NCBI RefSeq assembly: GCF_016802725.1
Contig: NC_052672.1
Span: 6,353,685 to 6,417,684, forward strand
Origin: Solenopsis invicta
Lineage: Eukaryota; Arthropoda; Insecta; Hymenoptera; Formicidae
Reading direction: 5' to 3'
DNA length: 64,000 nt
Shown here: positions 1 through 11,957 of the stretch, piece by piece
Layout: each line of letters starts with the position of its first letter
How positions within the stretch are numbered: position 1 is the stretch's first letter
The notes under the pieces: generated by a model
What the model was told of the DNA's origin: nothing
The model's database searches: none
What the model saw: only the letters and a program-made list of their open reading frames with translations
Program-made: the position numbers and the translations under genes

Positions 1-36
1 TATATATATATGTAGAACAAATATGTAGAAAAACAC

Positions 37-240
37 AAAAAGAATAATTTTGCTAAAATACAGATCTGAAAATAATTATGTTGAACCATTAAAAAATTTA
101 TATTGAACCGATTGCTAGACTCTGTCATAACTTTTTGCAACAGTATCATCACGCTTAAATCTCTCACATAATTATTTTGATAATTCATCATAAAGTTAAT
201 TTCTGATCTGTATTTGTAGCTTTAGATACTATCGGAAAAT
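37..240. mobile_element. Family C palindromic MITE, copy 1
   Basis: ACAGATCTGAAAATAATTATG on the left pairs with TAATTTCTGATCTGT on the right. The centre carries AACTTTTTGCAACAGTATCA in reverse orientation relative to the other copies. About 200 bases, non-coding. Confidence 0.75.
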
Positions 241-2542
241 TTTTCTTTCGCGAAGATGTAATCTGAAGTATTGGAAGATTAGATTAAAAGAATTTTATAC
301 GTGTTTATCTCAAAGTTAGAACGATAATTTCGTTTGGCGTGAGACTTCTCGACCTCAGCGTATTTTTCATCCCGATCGATGTTTGAGCCGACGAAATTTC
401 ATCAAGATTGATGTTGAATACTGTATAAATTTCACTTGCAAAACACCGAGAAATTGTCCCGCAGGTATCCTTCCAAGGCCGCTGTCGTCGAATAGATTAA
501 ATGATCACGTGAAAGATATTAATATCATATAAACAATAACTTTGCCAAAATCTTACGGAGATTATTTCTGACGTACCTGCCAATATTTTTTTATAATATA
601 TTTAATACTACAAATTCTCTACACAAAGACTTGCGCGACCAAATTACCAAATTAAATGCCTTAACCGATAATTATTCGGGAATCTACAAATAAGACACAC
701 GTAAGATTGGATTTATCTTTCAAGCAATTTTGTCGACAGCATTGTTGACCTACGTTTCTCGCTTTGCCTTTGATGTACGAGACACAGAAGCTGTTTCGTT
801 TCGCTGCGCCAATTCGAAGATTACAAGACGAATAGTCGAATCGTATTAAATAGCAGTCCGTCTCGAGAATGCCAATGCATTTCAGAAAGAGAACGAATGT
901 TGGATTGAATGACTGACTACGGGATTTCACTTGCGCAACAATGCACAACGACGTTGCGTTCAATGCGTTATATAAGCAAGGAAACCGAGAGAGTCTCATG
1001 TTGGGTAGCGTTGCCGCTATCGGCAACTTTTACAGCCGCAACGTAAAAAGAAAAATCCCCAATGCAGTTTCGCTTGCGAATATATACGAATGCGAGCAAC
1101 GTGACACACGCGCGCACATACATGCACGGGAAACAAATGAGCCGTGGAATATGTCCTGATGAGCAAACTGGATCCTCTTGGCAAACAGATAAATCGCCAT
1201 TGCGCTCTCGCGATAAGGCTCGCTCTCGCAGCGTCGCAACGGCACAATGTTGCATGTCGTGAATTCTCATTTCTCCTCCATACTTGTTGTGCCGCGCTTC
1301 ATTCTCTTCTTCCAATTTGTATTTCTGCTTCGCAGATAAAAATGTTTCATAAGCCGGAGTCGTATTCGTCACAATGATTAATTAAATCTTTTATGAGCGA
1401 TTTTGAGACGCCTTATTGTATAATATCACTAATTGAGAGTAATTTTATGTGTACATGTCATTGCATTTGTGCTGCGTACTAATTAATTTTTTTTTTATAA
1501 TAAATCTTCAATTTCACGTAATCCAATCTTGATTTAATCTTTATTTCGAGAGCATTAATTTTGGTCTGGCAAAATAAATCTATTTTTAAAATATTTTTTT
1601 CTGTAAAGCTCTCGCCGATATTTCGCCTTGAATTTTCCTAAGGAATTTGTCATTGACGAGTAATCCGGTAATTCCCGAGCCGACTTGCGTGAGCCGCATC
1701 AAGTTCCGGAATTCAATTAAACGGGCCAAGATTCGAATCGCAGCTGTCGTCTTTGATTTTTCCAAGAGATATCTATGCTACCGCCGTCTGGGCCGTTGGT
1801 TTGGAATCCACTTAAAGCGGAAGTGGAGTTTCTGGGTTAATCTTGCCGCGACCAAGACGAGAGCGAAGTATTCCGCACACGTTCGTTTCTATATAAGAAT
1901 GCGGAATCAGATTTATATGCGCGCGAGGCCAAGAGCGTGAATTTACAAAACCGAGTGAGCGCACGCGTTGTATCCCATGTAAAAGGCACCACCCTTTATT
2001 GCGGCCACAATATGATCTTCCGTTTAATCCTGTGAGCCCCTCGACGCGCAATACATCCGTCGCGAAAGAGCGGTGTTACGCTAGGAGACGCCGGGGAAGT
2101 CACCGAGTGTCAGTGACAATAGAGGAGATCCATATCGCGTGACAATCTGGCGAGGCATCGAGCCCGTCATGCCAGACTCGGTTATTACTACTTAGAGGAT
2201 AGAGAGGATTATTGGTACCGTTTAGTTAGAAGAGTTATTGCTTGAGTAGAAGATTTATCGTCAAGTCATTACAATTGTTGGCTGAGAGGAAGGCTTCTAA
2301 TTATTCATAGCACGAAACTACACAAGTGCAATATTATGTAACAGGTATATTCGTAGATGTAGCAAAAATAATTTTAAGGAAAATGCAAATAGACGACAGT
2401 TATAAAATAGAAAAACGATTATTAAATTAGTATAATTAAAAAATATAAATATGTAATTATAAAAAATATTGGATAAATGTATTATTTAAATTACTTGGAA
2501 GAGAAATTACATTACACGTGTCATTTAAAACTTTTATTTATA
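241..2542. other. Mixed intergenic DNA
   Basis: Contains two GC-richer islands (about 640-1380 and 1640-2200) separated by AT-rich DNA. Overlapping open frames in the first island are mutually inconsistent, and none shows protein-family features. No repeat with the rest of the window was noticed. Confidence 0.5.
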
Positions 2543-3014
2543 GACCTAGTTTACAACCAGCCGTCCAATTCTGATTCACTCCATAATGAAGTGAAATTTC
2601 TTGGATACAAACGAGTTAATTACGATCCACTTCAATTCTCTTTTCTCAGCAAAATAGAGTAAACTAGAATTGGAATAAGTATATAAAACGCTTGCGAGTG
2701 TTATCAACATAGCCAATTAATAGTGACAAGATAAAAAATTAATATATAAGAGTTGTGATATTTTTAGTAAAACTACAAAAACCGAAACAAATAATGTTAA
2801 TTATTGTTCTGAATAAAAGTAATAACATTTACCTTATTACTTCAAATTTATAGATCATATTTATGATTTACTAGATTAGCAACTCTGACATATTTCTTAT
2901 ATTTCTATTACTTTCATTCTGTTCTTGTTAGGAGTAAGATCAATTCAATGTGTAAACATTCTCTTAATTCAGTTCACCTCAGAGAGGATTGAACGGCTGG
3001 GTGTAAACTAGGTC
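2543..3014. mobile_element. TIR element with GACCTAGTTTAC ends
   Basis: The left end GACCTAGTTTACAACCAGCC is inverted at the right end as GGCTGGGTGTAAACTAGGTC; the match continues inward to about 40 bases. About 472 bases long. The small open frame 2477-2662 spans its left border and is not credible. No second copy seen in the window. Confidence 0.72.
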
Positions 3015-3100
3015 ATAGAAAGTATTTAATTTTGTAACAGATTGAAGTTATTAAATTATTTTGTAGTCTTTATTGAATATTCTCTGCAGTCACCTGCAAT

Positions 3101-3988
3101 TATTAGAGGAGAAGGAGATATTATGGCTACTGTGGGCATTACTCTTATTATCTTCGTCATTAGGTGATGAATTCAATAACAATTACTCATTATATCACAT
3201 TACAATTTGCTTACATAGCCCGCTGTTTTTTTAGTAGCGCTAATATGCCAACATACCATAGTTAACAATTGTTATAAGGCACTTTTACTTTTAAGTGCTT
3301 TAAAATCTTTTCAAAAAACATTTAAGCATTTATACATACTTCCTCATTGTTTTTAAACCTGAGGATATTATCCTCGGGTTTAAAAGGTATCCATGTATTC
3401 TAGAGTGTTTCTTTGTTATTTAACTTTTTATTCAGTTTATACATTTCGAGTTATGCAAAATTAAACAATAACATAGGATTTTGTTAATATTTTTTTAAGC
3501 GAAATTCTCTTATCGAAGTATTCCTTCAATAAATCGATTGTTATTCTGAACGATGTTCAGGAATATTAAAAATATTATTTTATGCTTGTTGTTTAATGTT
3601 AAACAGACATAAAATGATATTTCTAATAATATTTAAAATTCCTGAACGCAAGGAAATTCTAAATTAGGAAAATAATGGAAAATTAAAGAAATATAATTTT
3701 GTAACAAAATACCGTGTGTTTTCAAACTAAGCCACTTTTTTAATTATCTTTGTCTAGCCATATTATCACCACTTTTTTCTTCCACCGATTACGCAATGAG
3801 TTACATTTTTATATAATAAATCATGTTCTAACAATAAGTAATAAATATTTCATTACTTTGAGTCTAGAATCTGTGAAACGACACTTTGACGAATATAAGC
3901 AAATTTCAAAATAAAATATTTATTATAAATAAAATTATTCAATAAAATAGAAATGGATGCTATATTACTCTCTTGCTTCTCCTCTACA
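3101..3988. mobile_element. Family A TIR element, copy 1
   Basis: It starts TATTAGAGGAGAAGG..ATATTATGGC and ends in the inverted form (ATATTACTCTCTTGCTTCTC then CTCTAC), giving TIRs of about 30 bases. The interior aligns with the copies at 5119 and 14399, including CTAATATGCCAACA near 3239 and TTTCATTACTTTGAGTCTAG near 3849. It is about 890 bases, non-coding and AT-rich: a non-autonomous DNA transposon. Confidence 0.8.
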
Positions 3989-4939
3989 CCCCTTGCGACT
4001 ACAGTTATCTGAAATTGGGTCATATGTTGAAACTCTGAAAATTATACTAATGTTTAATCTTTTGCAAGCAATGTTCATTTCGTTCCTCTCTCAATATGCA
4101 TTCGCTGCTGTATAATACGTACTACTCGTTTCACCTCGTCCGTTTCCCTTTATTACTCTCTTATCACCTATTGTGTGCCCGAAAATGATATTTCATTCGT
4201 CGCAAATGTTACGACGGAAGACTCTCGGATATGATATGGTAATCGTTATCAACGATCACGTTACATTAGACGGGGAAATGTAGATTTCGCGAAATAGGAG
4301 TGTCCTGATGGAGATAACCTGTGGAATAGTAATCACAATTTCACTCGCGTCGCAATAATTTAGTGATCTGCTTCATCGGACCGATGCGTTTTTCGCAAAT
4401 GGTGCATCCTTATTGGACACACATAACGATCCGTAAAGTAATTCTCCGCGCGTAATTACCCGCCGGTGAAAACTATATAAAGAGTCGTTTTTCTCCACTC
4501 TCTCTCACTCTCTCTCCCTCATCTTTGAAGGAATTCCGTGTTCTACTCTCGCTATCATTTATTATCGCCGGGCTTTTGAAAGGATAGGAAGCCATAAATG
4601 GGGATGTAAGGGTCGTTACGTCGAGCAACCTGCAGCCCGTACGTAACGCGCCGGCATCCACTTTGTCATCTTTTAAAGTCTCCCGTTCTCTCCCAGCTCG
4701 GTAACGGGTCACATACTTTGAGACCTCTTTTAACACATCATCCGTATTTGGAAGAGGAAACGGCCCCGAATGCAGCGGAATGTAAATACAGAAGGAATCA
4801 TTCTCTTCTCGCCTGAACATAACACCACGAGTTAATCAGCGCAATTTAACGTTTCCATTTATTTTCAACTTGCAAGCGCGATCTTACTTGCTACGTTAAC
4901 GAAACTACCCACGGGCACATCTCAATTTCATTTTGTACG
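3989..4939. other. Intergenic DNA, nothing recognised
   Basis: Moderately GC-rich from about 4080, with a CT-rich tract near 4495-4520. The minus-strand frame 4473-4820 has no recognisable domain. Confidence 0.5.
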
Positions 4940-5085
4940 AGATGTACAAAAAATAGGAAAAAAAATTAACCTGATTTAATTCTTCAGCTTGATTAAACTT
5001 TTTCAAGTATTTATGTACTTTAATTAAATGTATCTAATAAATGCAGAGAGAAATTTCAAGTTGACAATTTTTTTTTCCGTTGTCT
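4940..5085. mobile_element. Degenerate family D relative
   Basis: The segment CTTGATTAAACTTTTTCAAG followed by TATTTATGTACTT matches the reverse complement of the right half of the 51944-52154 element. The ends are eroded, so the limits are approximate. Confidence 0.45.
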
Positions 5086-5118
5086 TATTTCTCTTTTTCT
5101 TTCTCATTTTCCATTTTG

Positions 5119-6243
5119 TATTATGGCCAATGGAAGTATATTATAACCTCTTATTAGATAATAAATTCCAATGACTACTCATAAAATTATTTATTTGTCT
5201 GTGATTATACAGTGACGTTAATATGCCGTGCAATGATTGACATTTGTTATAAGATATTTTTACTTTTGAGCAAAACTGCGTTTATAAAATTTATGCCCAA
5301 GGACTTGTGATCGTCGAATGTCTTCATCTAGTTTACTTCTGTCTCGCACCCTACCCCGATGAATAAACAGTCAATAATTAATGGCATTTTTAATATTTAT
5401 TAAACTACTAAAATATGTAAGAATAAAGACAAATAATTAAAAAATAAAATATTTTTTTTTACACAAAGAGTCCCTGGCACTTCGGCAATCTAGAGCTTCA
5501 GCTTCAAAAGCTTATTGATAAACGCGCTATTGTTTTTTAGTATTTCGAAACTTTTTTTATATATTAGTATTTAATTACACATATTTCGGTTTAAATTTTG
5601 GGCGTACTGTCGTACGAATACACGTACATTTGAATGTTTCTTTTTTTATTATTTAAAATTTTATTCGACTATACATTTTGAATTACAAAGTTAAACATTA
5701 GCATGAGATTTTGCTAATATAACTCATTCAACGTCTCAATAAGCTTAACATAATCTTATTGTCAAAATTTTTGCAGGTATCAAAGTAGCTATTCAATAAG
5801 CATATTGTAGTTCTATTGTAAATCTATAGCTTACATTACAGGCATTATAGATTTTCAATACCGTAGTCTGTATGCGGAAGGATTATGTGTGTACGCGTAC
5901 AAACATTTGTATATATTCTACAATATTTTCTTTTAATTTCGAGTAAAAATATGTAATCTTTTTAACAAAACACTATGTTTTTTAATTAAAATCAATTTTT
6001 TATATTTATCCTTACGTAGGCCATTTTATCACCTTTATTTCTCTTCGGGACTCATTATACAGTGTCGTCACATTTTTATACATAACATCCTAAGTAATAA
6101 ATATTTCGTAACTTTGAATCTAGAATTGATTGAACAATACAATGGCAAATGTAATCGTTGAGTTTTGAATTTAAAATACTGATTATTAACAAATTTATCT
6201 ACAAAATGTAAATGAGGGGCCATATTATCAGCTTTTGTAATAA
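5119..6243. mobile_element. Family A TIR element, copy 2 (most diverged)
   Basis: It begins near TATTATGGCCAATGG and ends near GGGGCCATATTATCAGCTTT, so only the inner parts of the inverted ends survive. The interior keeps the family landmarks: TAATATGCCGTGCAATG near 5221, TTATCACCTTTATTTC near 6035, and TATTTCGTAACTTTGAATCT near 6103. It is longer than the other copies (about 1.1 kb), probably through insertions. Confidence 0.75.
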
Positions 6244-7446
6244 TTAGATTTAATTGCTTATAAGTTTACACGTTAATTAATAATTAATTCTTTCTGTTTC
6301 TCTCTTCAAAAATACATTTTTTTTATATAGAAATAGGGAACCTTTTAACGTGTTGTAAATAAAATTATCTACAATTAACGGATATTTTTAAATATCGCTG
6401 CTCCGTTTTTGCTACTGAATAACATCCGGTTTTTACATATCGCAGTTTAGCAATTTTATATTACGTTTTGCCGTAACATCGTGCCGCGTAAAATGCGGAA
6501 AACAGAAATGAAAATGTTTACAAGAATTTATGTCACACAGTTTGTTTAGAAATTTAAGGCTTGTTTTCTTCCCGTGAGAATATGCGGAATCTTTTTAATT
6601 CTCATAAAATGAACAGTCTTATCGCGCGATAAAGTTTAATGTTATAGGCACCAGATCGGTTTCCTTTCCAAGAAAATTCCCCAAGCGCGGCATATCTAAC
6701 CAACATATCTGCCCCACTCTTACTAACTTGTAATAAAATAGATACAAGTAAAACGAGTATGTGTACATGCGCATGTATTATTCGGATGTGAAAAGAAAAT
6801 TCAAGGGTTGTGAAAGCAACAATTGGGAATAACCGGGAAGTAAAAGGGAGAAGTTACGCGTGCTAGTCGTAAACTTTGCTCTTTTTATACGTACAAGCTT
6901 AAAGAGGAGCGTCGCGGGATGTATTCAACATTCGCGAGGACAAACTCTCGCGGGATCAGAATTTATCCTGTTACCTCGCCTAGTCTAGTAGTTTAAAAAA
7001 TGTTAGCGAATGTTCGCGGGTGTCTCACGTCGTTTGCGTCATAAGGTATTTTCGACGATGTGCTCGACCCACCCGCGCTTTGGAAAACAGAAATGAAGGA
7101 AAACAGGGAGAACTATTGACGTTGTGAGTCTTTTTTTTTTTTTAAACAGATAAACAACGAGATACACGACCGTGCAAGCAGCAAAGAAAAAAAACCGACG
7201 ATTCCGCAGAATCATCAACGAAATCGGTTGCGCTCGAAAATTCTATTGAAGCTGAGGTTCCACACCGACGAAATCTTTTATAGAACCTGTTTTATGGTTG
7301 ATTTCTCTTCCAGAGTGAATTTCTTCTCAAAAACTCAGTTCAAGAATGATGTTTAGAATTTTGTTCTGCCTGAGATTACATTTTTAGCAACAAATTTTTT
7401 ATAATATTATATTCTGGAGGGGGAAAATTCTTGTTAATATTAGTAC
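6244..7446. other. Intergenic DNA, nothing recognised
   Basis: AT-rich to 6600, then more balanced composition with CpGs to about 7300. No open frame above background and no internal repeat noticed. Confidence 0.5.
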
Positions 7447-8475
7447 CAAAAGAAAATCGCCAATACTAGCATAGCCCTCCTAAAACGGCACCCCTTTATT
7501 TTTTGGAAACATTCCATTGTATTAATAAAAACATGGGCTTTGATAAATACAGAAATAAAATCTCTTAATTCATGTATTCATAGCCTCTCTATATAAATTC
7601 TGTTAAAAATAAATTCTTGAAAAAGCAAAGATAAAGTTTCTACGATTTTCTCTTACAAATCGCATAGTTCAAACCATAATGGACATATTATTAATAACAT
7701 TGGATTACTTTACCCTTTTGTAATTTCTTAAAACTATTTTTCTCTTTCATATTTTCCTCGTAGTGCGGTTTGAAATGTCCTAGACAAATCATTTCTAAAA
7801 GAGATATTTGAAAGATATTTTAAGACATCTTAATTACAAAAAGACATCTTAATTTAAAAACATTATGACGTCTTAAAAGCGACTAAAAGACGTCTTTTAA
7901 GGTATTACAAAATAATGTTGTCTGAGATGAAATTGTTGCGCATATGCAGCGTAAAATAGTACACCTCTCCATAAAAATAAACAATAATTATAATATTAAT
8001 AGATGTTTCGTGATCATTTATCTCACATTTTCTTTAATATCTTAAGATAGAAAAAACAGCGTCAAACATGATCTAAGTATACATTAATGGAATGCCAAAG
8101 AAGATGTACAAAGTGAGAGGGTTTAATTCTAGCCTTTTAATTTTATAAACTTTGTTATTTAATACATAAAAGTATATTTTATTATTTAGTTTATGAATTT
8201 ATTTCGTGATTGTGTGTGATTCTTTATTCGCTACGTGTCTGAATACTGTATATTTTTTCTGCTTACTGTACTAGTTTTGGGGCTCAACTTCTCAGATGCT
8301 CTTTTTGTAGATACGAAAACATTAATTATTACAAAATACAAAACATTATATAAATTATACCATCTAATAAAAGTCACTTTTTAGTTTGCATTTATTTTAT
8401 GAAATTTTATTTTTAGCTCTCGTTTAAGCAATATTACTCAAAAAAAAAGTGATACGCTAAACATTGTCTTTCCCC
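7447..8475. mobile_element. Family B TIR element, copy 1, carrying an insertion
   Basis: The left end AGAAAATCGCCAATACTAGC is inverted and degenerate at the right end near 8450-8475. The interior aligns with 11958-12862, with shared stretches around AATTCATGTATTCATAGCCT (7568), TTTTCTCTTACAAATCGCAT (7647) and CATATTTTCCTCGTAGTGCG (7748). A block of about 150 bases (7776-7930) is absent from the other copy. Confidence 0.72.
7776..7930. repeat. Insertion in family B copy 1 with AGACRTCTTAA repeats
   Basis: Contains AAGACATCTTAATTACAAA, then another AGACATCTTAAT, then GACGTCTTAAAAG and AGACGTCTTTTAAGG. That is four closely spaced, partly palindromic AGACRTCTT units within about 90 bases. The flanking sequence in the other family B copy is continuous across this point. 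Confidence 0.7.
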
Positions 8476-8554
8476 TCTTCAATTGATTATCAATTTACTA
8501 TTGCGACGTTACTATTCTAGTTGAATATGTGAACTGCGTTTCAAGACCGAAAGT

Positions 8555-8707
8555 AAAGCCGTAATCACACTAGAGATTGAGATTGAGATTGGGTTGGAAT
8601 TTAACCAATCCGAAGAAAGAAAACTAACCTCAAGTTAAGTTAACTTTGCTTTAATTGGTTGAATTGCAATCCAATCTCAATCTCAATCTCTAGTGTAATT
8701 ACGACTT
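8555..8707. mobile_element. Hairpin MITE with GAGATT-repeat arms
   Basis: The left arm AAAGCCGTAATCACACTAGA then (GAGATT)3-like DNA is the inverted copy of the right arm, which ends TCTAGTGTAATTACGACTT. The arms are about 50 bases with only a few mismatches around a loop of about 50 bases. Such high arm identity suggests fairly recent insertion or conservation as a hairpin. Confidence 0.82.
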
Positions 8708-9622
8708 AACGTGCAGTTGGAAGAACTAGAAAATAAATACAAAATCACAAGTAAGTATTATTGAGCACTAAAATCTTATAACTGTTATTAACTTTCTCTC
8801 GATTTAAATTGTGTTACACACATCACAATCTCATTCCAATTATTGTTTAGAAGTTTTTAATTCGATCCAAGAAACTGCGGAACCGACGGCGAATTATTGG
8901 GAAGTCTCCAGTTCGGTTGCAACGAGTCTCGTACGATCGCGATAGCGGATTTCGTTGATCTCGCCGAGAATACACCGGGAATCCGCCGCAAGCACTGAGC
9001 CGACGTTATACGTAAGCTTTCGAACTTACACGGCTGATGGCGCGTTGCAGTTGGAGTTCTATGGTTAAGAACGTGGGAGCGCGGAAGGGTCGAGAGACGA
9101 CGGGAGGGTAAGAGGAGAGTCGACGTTTGGGCAGAAGATCAAGAAAAGACGAAGGAGGAACAGAGAACGGCGCGACGAAGTAGCTAAACCAGAAATAACT
9201 AATAAGACATTCACTCTGAGACGGGCGGCCAGCCGGCCCGGACGAACGCGGTGCGTCTGAGTAAACCTCGTCATCGGCAACCTCATCATCCACACCATAT
9301 ACGATAAACGTCACACTACTTAGAGCGAAACGGTGGAAAGTAAGGCCGGAAGGAGTAGAGGGTAGGGAAAGGAGGGATCGCGGATGTACGGGAAAAGGAG
9401 CGAGGGCGCATAGTGTGCCGTAATATAAAAAGTGTGCTGTAAAAGGAAAAAGAAAGTGTCGCCGGAAAGAAAGTTCCACGTGATATCGTCGATCAAGTGC
9501 TAGTGCATCGTCGGCGCATGGCTATATAAGCTACGGGAATTGCCACCAACGGAGATCTGAACGTTCGTTCCGGTCTTCTTCCTCCCCTTATGGACCACGG
9601 AAGAGAAAGAGAGACTATCCAT
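8708..9622. other. GC-rich, purine-rich (+ strand) region
   Basis: From about 9060 to 9480 the + strand is dominated by G and A. A 157-codon open frame on the minus strand (9006-9479) has low-complexity Ser/Pro/Phe composition that follows from the skew, so I do not call it a gene. It may be a leader or first intron of a leftward transcript. Confidence 0.4.
9523..9530 (+). promoter_or_regulatory. Candidate TATA box
   Basis: TATATAAG sits in otherwise GC-rich DNA at the point where base asymmetry flips: purine-rich on the + strand to the left, pyrimidine-rich to the right. A start site would fall near 9553. No downstream coding exon was found in the window, so this is weak. Confidence 0.25.
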
Positions 9623-9623
9623 T

Positions 9624-9630
9624 GTCGTCA

Positions 9631-9704
<74 letters not shown>

Positions 9705-9735
9705 GTCGTTGTCGTCGTCGCTGCCGTCGCCGTCT
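9624..9735. repeat. (TCG)n trinucleotide microsatellite
   Basis: About 35 nearly perfect TCG units with a few TCA, TTG and CTG interruptions. The poly-arginine frame read from the other strand here is an artefact of the repeat. Confidence 0.97.
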
Positions 9736-10829
9736 AATTTTAAGTGTTAGATAATGCACACTGGTGCGCACCGGTGTGTGCTCGGATACTAAAACGGTAT
9801 CGCGCACGCACGCGCGCGCGAGCGAACACGCGCTAGATCGCGACGATGGCGATGGCACGCTGGCCCGCCCGTTCGGATCCGCATACCCGTTCCTCTATGT
9901 CCACCCTTTGCCGCAAGCTGATCCTTCACGATCTCTTTTACGGCCTTTGCCGAAGTAAATAAGTTACCACGAGGGAGGACTCCTTCGGTCCCCATAGCCC
10001 ATTGAATCTGTCTTTGCTCGAATTTTTCGCCACGTTTCTTCCTGTCCTGCTGATTTCGCTCTTCTCGTCCGCTTGTCTTTGGTTCTACGTGCTCTTCTTC
10101 GTACGATTTTTACTCCCCCCTTCCCCACCAATCTTTTCTCGCCCTTTGATACATTTATCTTCCTTAACCCTAACCTGTCTCGGGACATTCTACTTTAACC
10201 CTTCTCGCTATTCCCGATGCGAATTCTCCGCACGAATCCTCCACGATTTTTAGAACGCTGGTTTTATTAAAGGTCTTTTCGCCGTTAGTTAGCATCGACT
10301 ACGCAGTTTCGTTTCTAGTTGCTAATTTTGCAACCTGCTTTTGCAGCTTCTCATCAAAGTGTTCTATTTCTCGTTCTCTTTCCCTCTCCCTCTCTAGCTA
10401 TCTGGCAAAAGGACTCTTCATTTCGCCCTTTCTTTCACGAGCGACTTTACCGCTCCACTTAAATATTTCATTCCATTTTGATGATTTCGTTCCGAATCCG
10501 TGCTTTTTCGTTACAACTTGTTACCAGCTGCCTCTTTCTTTCCATTTCCATTATTATTATTGTATTCCACCTTATTTGCCTTTCTCTGATTTCTCTTTTG
10601 ATGCTACAAATATCGCTCGCAACAATAATGCTTACAACAATCACTCGCGGGACCAAAATATTTGCCCTTCTTCTTACACTACCCTTTTTGGCTTTTCTTC
10701 AATCTTCCGCTCTTCTCGTCCTTTCTTCTTGTAATTTATGTTTCATTTCACTTATGTATATATTCAATTTACTTCGGAAGGGAAAAAAGGAGGTCGTTCT
10801 TATTAACTTGGCTTTCGCGATCTTCCCGT

Positions 10830-10870
<41 letters not shown>

Positions 10871-11900
10871 TCTCTCTCATTCCTCTTAACTCATCTTTTC
10901 TAACGACACCGATTTCGACATCTACCTTATACTCGCCATCTCTATCCTCTTTCTTCTCAGTCGCCTCTATCATCATCACGTTTCCTCTTCTCTTCCCTCG
11001 CACGCTTCCTCATTACGATTCTCTCTGGCCTTCTTTGCGTCTATACGTGCTCGATTTGCATCTCCCTACTTCTGCTTAAAGACTCACGCTTTATCTCGGC
11101 TCTGCACCTCTTGCTTGTATCATTTTCTCTTCAACTTCTCCCCTCCTATACCGATTTTGTTGCCTCATTTCTATTTCGCTTTCCGCATCTTCCTTCATCT
11201 CTTTCTCCTCTCTCTCTCTCTCTTTCTTGGTCTATCCTTTCCTTTCGCCGTCTCGCTCTTCCGTCTCCTCGTTCTTCATCTCCGTCTGTCTCCGCGTGCT
11301 CTAATATGGCTACCCGGTGTCCAATTACTCGCCTCGTTCTCGCTACAATTTTTTTCCGTCATCGTATATTCGCCGATAGCCGCGACGGAGAAAAGGTCTT
11401 CATCAACCTCCGCGCGACACGCCGATCTATTTTTATTCACTTTTTTTTCCGTGATGCAATCGCCCATGCATCCTCATTCATCGAGCCAATATTACGGACC
11501 GACATGTGATAGTGCACTCTTGCCGCGAACGCCAGTTTGATCTCCGATATAAATTGGAAAACCATGCGGCACCGTCGCGGAACAACAAAACGGAAACGTG
11601 ATTAAAAAATTGTCGAACGCGGAGATCGATGGAAACGCAAGTTGCATGGCACTGCGAGGGAATCCGCTCTCATCGTTTCCGTTTCTCACTAACGAATCTA
11701 ATTTAGTCGATAATCGGCACGATTCCCCAAGCATAAGATTCCGTCTGGCTCGAGTCCAGAAAACATCGGAGGAACGAACGAGACTCGTAAAATCGAGATA
11801 CTCCTCTACTTTCGGGAAGTGTTCCAGTGATTCTTGTAATAACGAGGGGGAAAGAAATCATTAGTATAAAGCCTATCGATTGCGACAATTGTTTAGCGGA
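9736..11900. other. Pyrimidine-rich (+ strand) region without a credible gene
   Basis: From about 10000 to 11300 the + strand is strongly T/C-biased and includes (TC)n at 10831-10865 and (CT)n near 11207-11222. Open frames on both strands are Ser/Leu/Phe-rich or Arg/Glu-rich by-products of the bias. It fits a 5' UTR or large first intron of a rightward transcript better than a coding region. Confidence 0.4.
10831..10865. repeat. (TC)n microsatellite
   Basis: About 17 TC units, uninterrupted. Confidence 0.97.
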
Positions 11901-11957
11901 GATAAAAATCTTAGAATTTTTAATTAATGAAGTTAATCTTACCAATTTTATGAAAGT

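Noticed and set aside
9006..9479. 157-codon minus-strand open frame
   Set aside because: Its composition follows the purine-rich + strand; no domain, no splice context.
9634..9858. Minus-strand frame ending in a long arginine run
   Set aside because: It is the (TCG)n microsatellite read in one frame.
10478..11540. Several long Ser/Leu/Phe-rich frames on the + strand
   Set aside because: They overlap in different frames and are produced by pyrimidine-rich DNA, including (TC)n.
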